From the NCBI GenBank assembly GCA_003991915.1, contig RQTK01000709.1:124001-188000 (forward strand): 64,000 bases of DNA, written 5' to 3'. The position numbers and the translations under genes are program-made. This document shows positions 44,301 through 59,300 of this stretch, one piece after another (position 1 is the first letter of the stretch; every line of letters begins with the position of its first letter). Source of the DNA: Elysia chlorotica (lineage: Eukaryota > Mollusca > Gastropoda > Plakobranchidae). The notes beneath the pieces are model-generated. The model was not told the origin of the DNA, ran no database searches, and saw nothing but the letters and a program-made list of their open reading frames with translations.

Positions 44301-47300
44301 TCTCTAATCATTAACATTTTTTTTTCCTGTTCAATATAGGTCTGAAAAGACAATTTATTTTGAGCTTCAAAAACTGTTGCCACCTATAACTGCAAATGTC
44401 AAATTTACCGAGTTTGCTTCTCTTCTCTAAATCAGATTTCACCTCATTTTAATGAGTATGAGAACATGTTTATGATGCTTGTAGTTTTACTCCACTAATT
44501 CTATGAAAACACTGTTGTTACTGAGTTTGGCTTGATTTTATTAGTTATTTTTTATTTATGCGGGATAAAAGTTTACAGTGCATTTAATGGTATCATTCCA
44601 ACTCCAAGAAGAAAGGAGTAATGCTTTTCTTTTTGGTCATGGTAGTTGTTGGATGATAATAATACAAGCTCTGCCCTTATACTTTCCAGAGTTACATTTG
44701 TTGTTGTTGTTTATATCCTCTAATTATATTCTTTTTTGCAGACTTAGTATGTATGAATGGTTTTATTCTTGTTTTTCTTTCTATTGGAAAGATATTGATC
44801 AGTGCATTTTACCTATGAATCACCATAAGTTGCCAATGCAACTGTCTTTGTCTAGTATGGAGATAGTTTTTCCAATTTTCGTAGGATTCTGTGGGCCCTC
44901 TTGTTGCTAAATCATTAGACGACAAGTCTACTTTTGTTGACTTTTTTTTTTTATAATTTTGTGTGTGTGTGTGTGTGTTAAAATGGATTTAACAATATGG
45001 AATTTTTACCTTGCAATGACACAAGAAAGAAAATAAATAATTAACTGTGTCAGTATTATTCTTTTTGACTCAAATAGGCTGAAGAGTTTGAATTGTGTTA
45101 GTATATATCCCTTTTATATATATAATGGACCCGATTTTCAAAGACTAGCTGCTGAAGGTGACAATTATATCCTCTATTGTAAGAAAAAAAGAGATACATG
45201 GATATCTAGAAATTTCAATATTGCTCCAGTTTGTTTCAGTTTAGGACATATTTTTCAATGGCATCTGTTTGACTATATGCATCAGACAGAGGATAGGCAA
45301 GATTTGAAATTTTTTTTCCCCAATCATTATATGCAATTGTATCTCTTTCACATTTTATATTTTTGAAAAAATTATGTTTGATGGCTGTTGGTTGAAATAT
45401 TATTTTCTTTTAATTATTTTTCTACGAAAATTATTAATTTCCTCCAGCCTCTTTTGCGCATAAAAATCTCAGTGGAATAATAAGTTAAAGTCTTTTTAGC
45501 CTAATCGATAATGTTATTTAACGCTTCCTTTGACTGTTGTTTGCTTCAAAGCGTTCTATCTCGAGACCTGAACAAGAGGTAATTTTTTGTGTTTTGCGCT
45601 TGTTGTGTAACTGCTTCTCTGTTGGAATTTTGGGAGGCTACACTTCTTGATATTGCATTTTGACAGTTTGAATCAATGAGTATTGGAATGTGAGACTACT
45701 TTATGGATTGATATTTTTGTGTTTTTTGTTTTGTTCTGTTAAGTTCCTGTATTGCCTTCACAGCATGGACCATATTTGGTATGCTATTAGTTCCTTTTGT
45801 TCACTCATGCATTTGAGTTTGTTTCTTCTTCCACTGTGTCTTAAAAAATCAGTGCACCAACATTTTCTACTACATGGTCCGTTCTGAAATGTGTTTATCA
45901 AGGGCATTATTTGTTTTTCAATTATTTTTTTTTAGTTGCTGTATGTGGATCAAGTCTGGACTCTTTTTCAAATCTACCCTTGTATGAATTGGTTGAAATG
46001 CAGAAGTGATACTGAGGCTGTGCTCAGTTGCTGAGGCATAATCATACTCATAGTCTTTACTTACATCCTGGGGAGCTTTATTTGTTTTACATTCCAAAGG
46101 CATCTTCGTATTCGAACACAAAATTATTTTGTGAAGTTTTAGATTTGTGCATTTAGATCTAGAAAATAAAAGTATAAGAAGCCTAATGCCATTTTTTAAA
46201 TTACCTGAAAAGAATTGAATTAGTGGATTCTTGGTGGCACATTTTCCTCAGTCTCCTTATTTGCTCTAATTGTAATTTTTTTTCCTTGTCAATCTTCCAT
46301 GCATCTATCTTTAACAGAGTGCATGTGTATATGTGTTCATATTTATCAGAGAAAGAGAAAGCATTTTCTTTTGTTATGTTTTTTTTTCTACCTCTATTTG
46401 TGGTTGCACTGTTGGTGTATTTTTATTTGATATAAATCAATTCATGTTGCTGTTCGATATTATGCCTTCCTTTAACGTTTATAAGGCATTGTAACTATGA
46501 ACATTCAAGTTTGTATAGCATTGGTATGATTGAGAGAATTAGCCACAATTGAACTTTTTGCTTGTCATCAAACTTTACTTTTCAACTTCTTGCCTCGAAT
46601 TCTGTAACAAAAAGCTGTCAAGTCTGTCATGTCTTAATGTAATACAAAACCTTAATTTGTAAAAAATGCACTTTTTGTATAGGTTTTAGTGAAATACAGA
46701 GATACAAGTTTCCCCATCAGTTAAAGTTTAAAGTCTTTTTGATGCAATTTTAATTTTTTAATAAAACTTGATCTTGAGGCAGGAATCAGAAAAGATTTAA
46801 TTTTTTGGAAAAAATAAAAAAAAACAAAGTTAAATAAAAGAAGTCTTAGAGAACAGTTCTTTGCCAAGAATTTATTTCTGTTTTTTTTTCCACCACTTGA
46901 AACAACATGTAAGATGTGTAAGACTACAGATTATTGGTTGTACTATACATTGGAAGAGAAAGTTTTTAGAATCATGCTTTCAAGTAAATTATTTGTATTC
47001 ATTCTCTTACTGTCCTTTGATTGATAACAATTAAGATAATTTTATACTTAATACATCATCTCCATTACACTTTTTTTGTGTTTCATATTTGTCTGTTAGA
47101 TTATCCTTATCCGAAATGCTTGTTTATATATCTTTTCCTGTTGGGGTCTCTCATTGTACATGTGTTGTCTGTATATTGCATCTCTTAGTTTCCTCCCCCT
47201 CTATGTCTGTCTGTATGTATGTTTATCTGCCTGTCTGTCTTCTTTTTTTTTCTCTATCTTTCTATCTCTCCCTCTCTCTCGCATCACTTTTTCATTGGTA

Positions 47301-50300
47301 CTCTTATTATCTTTATCTCTTTTATTTCTCGTCAATCATTTTCAACTATATCCAAATTAATGGAATCTTTTAAAAATGTAAAACTCGAAGCATGCATTGT
47401 GTCATAGGATCAGTAAATCACCGTTTTGCTTTCTAATTAGACCAATGAATGCACTGTTCTATTATTCTGACTTAGCTCTGCTCTGGCCTAATTTGTTCTT
47501 CAAAACACATACATGTACTTTCATAAACCTAAACCAAGAACCAGAAAAAAAGGACATAAAAAGTTATATCAGGTTCTGTTTTCTTTATGAAAACTATTGG
47601 ATCCAACCTTTTTGAAGGACATGCTACCTAAAATACTGTTATTCCTTATAGACACACTATTTCAATATGAATGGTTTTAAAATAATATTTTTATGAGCAG
47701 ATATCAGCATCACAAAAAGATGAAAGTAATTAAAACATTTATAGCTAATTTAAATTGTATTGTGACTAATCTGTTGAGAAGAAATGCTGACTTAATAAAA
47801 TGTGACATACACTTGCATGCATTTAGACTTAGAGGGACTAAACACCCTTTTTTAATACAATCTTTTCTTCCTTTATCACTAAGCTTGAACAGCATTCTGT
47901 TTGATTCTTTCCCAATGCATAAGGGAACTCATTTATAGTATGAAAACTCTCCTCACTAAAAGACATTGATTCTGTGTAATGTGCTGGTTTTCTAACTGAC
48001 TAAAAGAATGTTATAAGCAAGAAACTTAACAATGTATTTTAGTCCACGTAACCTATGCCTGTGTGTCTCTCTTTGTCCCAATCAGAGTTCAGGGATGCCT
48101 CTTCACGGTCATGTTCTTTATGAAATGAAAGATGTCTGGTCAGAGCTGCAGGCCAGAGTAAGTTTTTTGTTTTGTTTAGCTTGGTTTGGTTTTTCGGAAA
48201 AGGGGGGAGGGAGGATTTTGTTTCATTTTTTTTTTTCTAAATGAAAACTTTTCACTCGATTTTTATATTTCAATCCAAGAGGCAGTTACTTGAGGTATTT
48301 AAGATTTGTAGAGCTTTAAAATGAAAAATATTGTTCTCAGCAATATAATTTAGCCAAAAGTATGCCTGCATTTTGTGAAAGTCAATTGCCTGTGTTTTTT
48401 TCTTTTCAACGATTGTTTCTCATCACATTATTGACAAACAGTGTGTTGAAATAGGTCATTTAAAAAAAAATGTGGTACTTTGATCTCATTTGGATGGTGG
48501 AATACATTCATATGGGTTTTCGTTTGTAATTTCTGTTCATTAAGACAATAAGAATTCAAATATTGTCTTCTGGTCTATCAACAGCTCCAGATTCTTCTCA
48601 GTCAATATCTAGATGTATCAAACACCATGTCATCGAGGCAACAGGCTCCGTCTGGCTTTGATGAGCCCACCATGGATATAAGTCAGTACTTTAGCAAGAA
48701 AAGAGCTGCCAAGCCAAAGAAGGTATGTTGCCCTTCTCCATTTGGCTTAGCCAACTGACTGTTACTTATAAATATTCCAAATTGAGTTCGTCAATAAAGC
48801 TTCCTTTAAGAGGATCATGAGGCTTTTGTGGTTGTATGAATCTGTCTTTGTTTTTAAAAGTTTGCTTGAGTGCAATCTTCAAAGAACATACATTATATTT
48901 GTTTCCACAAGATATTTGTATATTTATTTGATCAGAATCACTTTTTGCAGTTCGAGTTTCTTTTCTTCCACCAAACCTGCTTGCTATAAATAGTTAAACT
49001 TTTTACTCAGAATACTTTTAACAATGAACTTCCTTGGAATTAAAGTCTGTGTCAACACAGACAAGTAGAAAGAGCATTTCAAAAAATAAAAAACGGAAAC
49101 AAGATTGGTTTTTTCTCTTACTGAGAATTCAATTATTTTTATGATGATGTACTGGGTTTGAAGCTTTGCATTTATTTTTAAAACATTTGTTGCACACAGT
49201 TACAACATTTTTAAATCTAGGGGAAAAAAAGTTATTTCACCATGGCAAAGGCTGCATGTCTTCCGAACCCACTTGACTTTTGGAATTCACATAATATTCA
49301 GTACTTAATTAACTTCAGTCATATACAAATCTTCATAACTACACTTGTTTATCAATTGCATATATAAGATAAATCTTTATTGAAACCAATTTGCCCTGTT
49401 CTTTGTCATTTAACCTCACAAATATATTTTTCAGGTGTCGCTGTTCAGATTTGACGCTTCCCAGCATGCAATTAGTGTAACCAGCGCCCGCCAGCAGATC
49501 CAACAGTTTGAGCATGTAAGTTAAACAGCACAATTAGCAGAGCAGACATCAATTTCAGAACGTATATATATGTAAGACACTTGAAACACTCTTAGCGATC
49601 ATTCAGATGAAAACATCTTTTTGTTAAAGAGCCCTGTTCCTAATTCTGAAATATGATTGGGGCTCACTGAAACAAACGAAAAAACACTTGATTTTACTTT
49701 AATGATATTGTGCATCAATTAAGTTGACTTGACTCGTCTTTGGTTAGGGTACTCTTCTATATTAAGTATTATGGAGTTGCAGTTGAAGTAATTCCTCATA
49801 AACTAGTTTAAAGGTATTTTCCCAAATGCTACATTGACTCTGAAAAACGACCATTCCAATCTTTCTCAGGATGCCATGGGTCTGTCTGACAACTGGCACA
49901 TTGTCAAAGTCTGCAAGCCTGGAGCATTCAATATTACAGGTTAGTTCTGATTTGTGATCATCTTCATCAAGTACAACAAAGTCTTATCAATCATTAACAA
50001 GCCTTATTGTCTATTTTATCTTGAGATCTGTGTTTTTATGGTACCTTTCATGTTCTTTACTAAGTTCAGAACTTTTACAAGTCATCAAATTCCTTTCGAT
50101 CACTTACAAAATATTTTCATGATAAAATTTCAAAATGTTTATTCATCTTATTGGATAAAAAAAACAAGTAGGACATTAATATTTCCTACATCTCACTTTT
50201 TTTTTCTCGGATACTTGAATCCTTTTCTTCCAACTTGAGGTATGCAAAATTATGGAGTTCTAGCTATGTGAGTAATTTTTATTTTCTATTAATTTACAGT

Positions 50301-53300
50301 TATATGATTTGTTTTTATCTTTTATTTTAATATGTACAAATGTTCATTTACAGCAATCTACAAACCATTGAGATCTTTCATTCAAGAAGTGGAGGAAATT
50401 ATGGAAAACACTTCTGGGTGAGAAACTATTTTAAAATTTATTTTATGGCATTCTCCTTTCAATTTCAGGTCTATATAATTTTCAACCTAAAGTCTTTTGG
50501 GGTTAATTTTGCTCCCTTCCCTTTGTCTCCATAGTTTTTGTGTAGTGTTAAACAGAGCAGCCTTAAGCTTGATATTTGTAATGATGATTATATTTTTGGC
50601 CTCATAACTTGCTATTTTGAGCTAGAGTCGAGCACCATCCTTTTGTAATTATTTCACAACCTTGCCTTATTTGTTTACTCTTGATCTAAATGTTAATATC
50701 TTTTACTAAGATGACATTATAGAGTACAAAGGGGTAGAAACAGTTTGCTTTAAAAAAAAAAACAAAAAAACAAAAACAACAATCAAAGTACATTTTAAGA
50801 TATTCTTGATCAATGGACAATTTATTGTGTGACATTTGAGGAAGAGTTTAGTTTTAGTTTTGGAGGCACATGTACCTCATGAAACTTTGGTTTCTTTTTT
50901 TAGCTTGCAAGAATTCATAACAGACTTTGTGAAGAATGCTTTTCTTGGAGAGGTTCACGCAAGAATATCAGACAACATTGATGTTGCAACAAGAGGTATG
51001 CTTTTTTTTAAATGAACATCTCAATCTTTACTGGTAATGATCGAAAGCTACATCTTAATGTTATATTTTTTCTCAGTGTTGTTAATAAAAAGGTCAAGAA
51101 GGCCTTGCAACAAGAGACCGTATTATTTTTGCAGATTAGATCAATGGGTATAAAAAGATGTTCAAATGTCTTGCACAATAATGGATTAAGATAAAATTAA
51201 TTAAGTCTACAAGTCTTTTTGTTGATAAAATTGTAATGCTTTTGTGTGGATTTTTTTCTTTTAAATACTTTATCTCCTTCAGAAATATTTTAGATACTGT
51301 TTTGCTACTTATAGAAAATATTTAATTAGGTGACAATTAATAATGATTATTAGAGCACAATACAGCATCTTGCGTGTCCAAAAGAGTATTATGTATCATG
51401 ATGGTTTATGTTGTTACCACACAAAAAAATAAGGACAGGACGATGAAGATTGGACGCCCCGTAAGTTTTGCCTGAATTGAATGAAATCTTTCAGTTCTAT
51501 AGCTTGAGAGTGCTGAGATTATCTTTTTGGACATGTCTTTTCTTTGTATCAATTAAAAAACAAACAAACAACTGAACCCAATGCCTATGGCTTTTGAACA
51601 TTTTGAGTGTTGATGATGGGATTAAAACAAAAACACAGAGTGTTAGAAACACTCTCTAGAATCCTCAAAACCTTTTAGCCTGAAATGACTGCAGAGGTTA
51701 AAGAATTCAGCAACTAATGGAACCTTGGTTTTTTTGCCATTGTCGATGAAAATAAAATAGAAGATAAAACTAGGAAAAGTTTGCATGGCTGCTTTTCTTT
51801 TTAAAATAGTCTTCTTTAGAGTCAGCCCATAGCTATTAACATTTCAGTTTGCACTACATTGGTATAGGGTCTTCCATATATTTATAAACTTATCACAATC
51901 AAAAAATAGTGGGTGCAGTAAATTCTAAGTTAACACTAGATCAGCTTCGACATCTTAACCATAGGTTGAATTATTTCATGACAAATTAAATTATGTAGCA
52001 TGTCAGAAATCATTATTACAAAGAAAGTGGGTGTTATCAGCCAATATTTGAGGTTATCCTGAAAAGGTTTTGCAAAATTTATTTTATGTCAAAAATTAGT
52101 ATAAATGATAAAATGTATAATGTCTTTGGAAAAAAAATACCTTAAAAATAACGCAAGTGTAATGAAGAACCAGAGATTTCAAAATATTTTCTTAGGGAGT
52201 ATGTGGGAATGGTCCGTTCTTATATGTAGTAACGGTTTTATTTCTTATCTCCTTTTTTTTTTGTTTCTTGATAAGAGGAATATTTACTCAAGTACACAGT
52301 CACCTTACGCATTTGATAAATTAAGTCTTTTGTTTTTTTATGCCCTCATAAGAGTATTAATACACTTACTTACAAGTTTTGCTATGGATATTTTGTCTCT
52401 AAAGCATGTTTGCTATCTTTGTGTCAGGCTGTTGATAATTTGATTTCAGGCTGCAGCTCTCCAACTACCCCAACTTTTACTAGTCCCAGATCTGGGCTGA
52501 TTGTCCAATGCAAGTTTTGTTCTTATGATTTGTTGGGTGGCTTCATTTCAGCAATTCTATGCTAACATCATTTGTTGTCTTCTCTCTAGCTTTTTCTGTG
52601 TTCTAAATCATTTTTGGAAGTTTGATTTTTGTTTCTTTACATTTAAGTTGGATCAAGACGTCCTTAATACTGCACAATATGTTTCAGTTTTTAATAAACA
52701 AATTTAACTATTTAAAAAGTTGTATTTAAGACAACCTGTTTGATTCGTTTAATAAACAATCTTAACTATTTAGAAAGTTGGATTAAGATGTCCCTAATAC
52801 TACAATCTGTTTCAGTCTTTTAATAAACAAACTTAACTATTTAAAATCAATTCTTTCCTACACCATTCAAATCATGTTTTGTAATTCCAAGAGTGATGTT
52901 ATTATAAGTTTTACTAAGTTTAAAATAGTATTTTGTAGGTAGTAGACCTTATTACTTCTAAAGGATTAATCCAAACCTTCATCGTTCAGGATTTGCGTAA
53001 CATTTTTATATCTTCTATGGCACATAGTAGAATCTTTATGGTGATTGAAATGAAAGGGATGACAAATGCAACCCTAGAAAGAACAGATACTTTCATTACA
53101 ACTGTTACTATGTTAAATTAAATTATCATTGCTGATCCAGTTACTTCTTCTGCAATAAATTAAATAATTTTTTAAAATTGGTATGACCACTACAATAACA
53201 AGAGCAATGATGATCCTAATCACTATAAATATGGGAAGGATTGTGGCGACCACGATGACTATAACGTCTATTACTTCTGTTGCTGCTGTTTCAACTGCTC

Positions 53301-56300
53301 CTACTACTATAACTACTTCTACTGCTGTTGCAGTACTGTTGCTGCTGCTAACTCTTCAATTTAGTTATTGAACAAAATGGACATGCATGCAAGAGAAATT
53401 CTGAGATGGGATGCAGTAACCACCCATGTGTGCAGCGACTCGCAGAAGATTTTTTGTTTGTTTTTAGCAGGATTATGCATGTAAATATATGTGTGTCTTG
53501 GACTTTTATCTGTGACAAAACTAGATAGAAATAAGCTGCCCGGCACTAATAAAAAAAATTATGGCCTTCCAAAATTGAAAGTTTTTCTCAATGGTAAGAC
53601 AAAGACTCTTTTGGAGGCATCAGAATAATTTAGGCTACTGATGTTTATAAGGCAAATGATAGTCTGGTTTCAGTATGGTGAAGATATTTGAAGCTATGCA
53701 CAAAAAGCTTTGGCTTGTGGGGTATGTTGATTATGGTTGCAAGTAAATAAATTCTGTTACTGAACTGCTCACTTTTCTCTCGCTCTGTGAATCACACAAG
53801 TGGAAGAGGAAGAGGATGGGCACAAGCGTGAGTCAATCTCTGTATTTGCTCAAGACTGCTCCTCATTCAAATAGTCAATTACATGATTGTGTTGTGCATA
53901 TTATGTTGTTATCAAAACTGTAGCTGAAGTAACCCGAGTATTTTTTGTTTTGTTTTTTTTTACTATGTGAATCACTTGTTTATCATTTTTGTGACTTCTG
54001 TGTTCGAAGCTTTTGATATTGTCATTATTAGGAAGCGTTATTAAATCATTTATTAAAACTTAAGTAATAGTGTATTCACTGTATTTTATCTCTGTTATGT
54101 TTTTGTGAAGGAATACAAAAATGATCTTTTTTTTTTAATTTGGACAAAATTTTACCAGTGGCAAGACTTTTAGTCTTTAACCTCAGGTTTTATGAGAATG
54201 GTTTCTTCTTTGCTTCATTGAAAGAGAACTTTGTTTCCCTGACATTCCATACTTTGTGAGTGAAAATCGCATGCAGCAATTATTTTGGATTTTCTGTTTG
54301 TCCGGACCAACATATTAAAAGCAAAAGTTGACTATCAAAACAAATAAATTGATAATGCTCATGTATGATTTTCAATTTCCAACTATCCTTATTTCCTTCC
54401 ATAGACAATCTCTTCTTTTACTTATTTTTGCCTTACAAATATTGCAATGGTTTCTAAAAAGAATAGGTCACAGTAATGCATATTGTTTGCTCTCGCAGAT
54501 TAAATGTAATTTAAATCTCCCAAGTGTTTTTTGTAAAGAAAAAAAATCTTTATGATGTTCATTTACACATTATCTCAAAAAGACTCATGTTACTTCTCCC
54601 TATTTTTTTTTGTTAATTGTCTTGATGCTTGTTTGTGTGTTATTTATTTTTTTGTGTGAATGGTTTTAAACTGACACAATAATAATGACTATTTTACACA
54701 TTTACTATTCTGCATCATGTCAAAGAATTATTTGTTATAATTGTGAAATAAAAAAAAAATTTTTTATATGTATAAATTTTCAGTGTGGTATTCTATTTTC
54801 TCCCTGTGCTTTTAAAAGTATAATATCTAAAAAGACCCCAAAGTTCAAGATACACATTTTGATATGTTCTTGCACTCCTCATGTGATATACCAATAAGAC
54901 TTTTATTTTATAAGTTAGATCCTTTAGCTCATTGAAAAGGTCTCTACCTTGTCCGTATGTAGTCTGTTTATTGTGAAGTATTCTTGTTTTTTTCTTTTAT
55001 TAAAGAACATTAATTTCATATGACACTTAAATAAAGGTTGAAAAAAATGCATGTGCCATGAAACTGTTTTTTAATAACTTGCCTGTGGTGATTGCCTTGA
55101 AGTCTCATAGCAGTTTGTAAAAGGCAATAAAAGAATGACAAAGTTTTGACAATTTAATTTTGTAGACAAAAGTATGCTCAGTTTATATTTTAAATGCAAA
55201 CTCTAAAAATACTTAAAGAGCAATATAGCATAGAATTTGTCAAAAACCAATGTGAAAACAAAAGCAAGCAACAAAGAGAAGCAGCATAAAAACTTTTAAA
55301 GAATGTTGCCAATGATTTCAGAATAATTCAAACGCTTTCTCACCTCTATGTACGTATCAGAGGCAATTTCTTCATCATATCAAATGCAGAAAAATGAACG
55401 CTTGTCTTACAGAATTTTGTGGAGATAACTGCTAACTGCTAAATGTTTGAATTTTGCATCTCAAGGAGTTAAATTGTGTGCCTTACAGTTCATGGTAGTC
55501 AAATCTGTTTTTCATCTCACAATATTTAATTGTTGTTGCTCTTATTCAATTTTTTGTATAATTTAGTTACTTGAGTTTAAGTACATTTATTTATTTTGTG
55601 TCCCATAGGTTTTGATGCTCTCCGTAATGTGATTGATGAGAAGACAAGAAGAGAGCTAGGTGTGCCTCGTCCTCTGCTGTTGGTAAGGAAGAAATCAATT
55701 AAGAAGATAAATAATCTATGATATCTTATTCTATTCCTTATATGATAGCAACCCTTCAATAAAAAAATTCGTCCAAGATTATAACTGGAATTTGAATCAG
55801 CTTCAGATATTCAATCCGTGTGCATTCCAAAAGTGTGCAGCTACTAACAGTTACCATTTTTTTTCATATTTTGAATGCATGTGTGGTTTGCTTGAATCAG
55901 GAACAAGAAACATTATTGTTGACAAAATTTCCCAACATCTATATTTTTTTCCATATATAACACGAAATCACAACGTTGAATGAAAAGTAATAAAAAAAAA
56001 AAATTTCAATGATGCTGGCATACATTTATAGTGTTATGTTTGTATTTGAAAAGTTATGGTGCATGTACCAAAAGTATTAATGTAAATAAAGCAATGACAA
56101 AGAGTATCCTTGTTTAACCCTTATTTTACTGCAAATATGTTAAGTATATTGTTTACAACTTTTTTAACCCATTAGAGTGCAGTGACAGTGGACAGCAGTA
56201 TACAAGAGCTTCAAGAACTGATGCACGATCTGCCAGACTATGCAGACCAATTCCTCAATATGATCTGCAATGTCTTGCGTGATTACAGAGATAAATGTAA

Positions 56301-59300
56301 CTCTGCCTACAGATAAATGACCATATCAAGTGATATCCATTGGGAAAAAACAGTTCATTATTTCAAACAGGTAATCTGAGAACTGTAGCGGCACAAAATT
56401 GCATTCTTTGTCTAAGGACAGTTTGTTACATGATGATTTAAGTGATATTGATGAAAATAATAATATTGATCATAACAACAATAGTTATCAGCACTAATTA
56501 ATCTTAAAAATAAAAATACCCCTTGTATACTGCAAAACATTATTAGCAAAAGGACATTCTAATTTTTTCACTGCTGTGTATAAATTTGCCAGATATTGTC
56601 CAACATGGATCTGATGAGAAAAGGGTTATCAGTGCACTGTGGGCCAAGGATGATGACATTAGCAGATTTCTGAGGTAACAATGCTTTGGTTTTTGATAAA
56701 TTCAGTTTGTATCAATATCATTTGTTTGTTATGTTTGGAAGTTGTCTTATTTCCCTTAAGAGTCTTGTGTGATGTATAAATTTTTAACATCAGCGAGTGA
56801 GCGCAGGAGGGGTCTGTATGAAGAAAGTTCCATGAACTGTCCTTCATATTTCTGTGTTGGTCCCATTATGTTTTCTCTGTACTCTCAACCGCTTACTCTA
56901 GTTTTGATCTATCACAATGTCAATTACCACCATGATGCTGATGACACACAGCTCCATATATGTGTTAAGATAAAATGTCTTACCTCTGTTGTCGATTCTC
57001 TTCATAGTTGTATAAAAGATATTTTAGCCTTGATGGCTTCTAACAAACTAAACCTCAATAAAGAAAAGACAGAAATCATGTTGATAAGCATCCCCAATAA
57101 AATAAAAGTCAATAAATTTATCATCTCTAAACCTATGTGCAGAAAAGAAAGTTATTTCAAGTAAATAAAAAAATTGAGGCATCGTAATAAATTCAAATCT
57201 CATTGTCAATCATCGTATTTATTATCTCAGAAAAATGTGCTTTCTGGAATTTAGACAAACGTTTCAAACAAGACCTTGCCTAAATACAGGAAATGCAAAC
57301 AAACTAGTATGTTCCATTATTTTACTTAGGTTAGCAAAATTAGCAAAAATCAGTCATGCCAAAAGCGTAGCACAGAGACAGTCAAATAGTGTATATAATC
57401 AAATAGAAATAGTAACCAACCTTCAGAATATAAGTTAGGGGAATATAAGTTCATAGTTGTTCATATCTGCTCTGTATCTCTGCCTACCCAGATCCCTGCC
57501 CAGCTGGCATAGCCTGCAGCCTCGCCAGGGCAAAGAGCTCGACAGAACTATCTGCTCAGAGGACGAGATCAGGGCCCTCAATTCCAAGGAGGCGGTAATC
57601 CTTATTAGCACGCTGTCCACAGACGAGTCCTTGATTCCACAGCAGGAGATCATCACAGATGTGACCCAGATGCGGACAGTCGCCAATGTCCATGAGAGTT
57701 TGGTATGAACACAGTTCCTTTCAACATTTTTTGGTGTGCTTCTTTATAAAATTGTTGTGAGTTGCAATTGAGATTTAAAATGGATGTTTAAGTGACAAAA
57801 TATTGACAGGTGCTAATGTCCATAAGTGTTTTGCCTGTGTAATATTTGATGTGAACAATGAACCTTTGTTGTTTTTTTATTTTGGAAAATGAGTCATACT
57901 TGAGAGTGAAAAATAGACTGTTAGTTGACGAAAAATTGACTCTGTGGCAAGGTAAGTCATGAGATACTGTAGCAGCAACATGCTAATGCCACTCACAGCT
58001 ATAAGTGTCCTATACATAGGGATATAGTAGGAAACTAAATGTATCCAAACAGAACCTTGGATTACATATGGCCTGCTAAAAAGCTTTTATATGATAGCAC
58101 AATCATTAGGTATTGACGGTATTCATAAGCCAAATATAAAAACAAAAATATGGCCTCAACAGCCTTTTAAATCACTTTACAAACATGTACGGTAATTTTT
58201 TAAAGCACATGAACTTTGGCTTTCATGTTTTTGATCTATTAAAAAAAAATGTATTTTAAAGTTTTAGAAAAAAAATTATGAGCATATGGATGTTTGTCTT
58301 TTTTTTATTTAAAGGAAGTATAGAGCATATTTTTTTCTTTCCAAAAAATATGCTTGTTGCAACTTAAAATTACAGTTAGCTATTAGATTTTATATAAAAT
58401 AGTTTGTTAACACTTTGACTTTTCCCTCTCCAGGAATGGTTTGCCAACCGTTTGGATGAGTTTGCTGATAGTCTAGTATCCCAAAGTAGTTTGGTTCCCC
58501 CACATGACGAGCTTCCCACGGAAGTTTGTTAACACTTTGACTTTTCCATCTCCAGGAATGGTTTGCCAACCGTTTGGATGAGTTTGCTGATAGTCTAGTA
58601 TCCCAAAGTAGTTTGGTTCCCCCACATGACGAGCTTCCCACGGTGTGTTATCAAACATTTTCTATTCTTATATAATATAAACTTATAGAAGTATAAAAGT
58701 TAAACACTCTTTGCAAAATAAATGTGTAATCATGTATTAACTTATCAGCACTGAATTTTTTAAGCAGGAAAGCATTTATGTTAAGCAAAGTCTTTTTGAT
58801 CTCTAAGATATACTTTCCTCTCTCTTATATTTCAGGAGCTGCCACCAATATCAGAGAAAACTTTAGAGTATGTATGCATTTTTTTCTTTCTTTTGAAAAA
58901 GTCTCAGATTTAATGAAATACCATATGACAAAGATTGATACAGACTCATTTCTTGCATTTAATCCGAATTTATTTTTCTTTTCTTGTTAAAAATTATTTT
59001 GGTTTTATGGCAAAAATGATATATACTATTCTTGGGTTTCTTTCTTTTTGGATATGCTATAAATTTCAAGCTGCTTTACATGCGTAGGTGATATTTGGTT
59101 TTGTGAGTGCCTTTTGGAATGTTAGATTATTTGTTTCAGATCATTGAAGTCCCTGGTTCAGGACTTTAAAGACCTGGCTGAAATTTGCTTGTTGCTGCTA
59201 CACCTGGAAGTCAGAGTTCACTGCTTTTACTATCTGCTGCCGGTTGCAAAACAGGTTTGTTTTAGAGAGAGCTAAACTTGTTTAACGAAAGGAAAGAACA

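Larger units (their letters stand above)
58400..58643. repeat. EXOC4: 122-bp tandem duplication of EXOC4 exon 22 with its acceptor
   Basis: Units at 58400-58521 and 58522-58643 differ by about one base. Each holds the pyrimidine tract, the acceptor and the full 87-base exon. Only the second unit ends in a usable donor (GTGTGT); the first ends CCCACGGAAG. Confidence 0.93.

Noticed and set aside
53183..53371. 62-codon Thr/Ala/Val frame
   Set aside because: It is a degenerate trinucleotide repeat in an EXOC4 intron.
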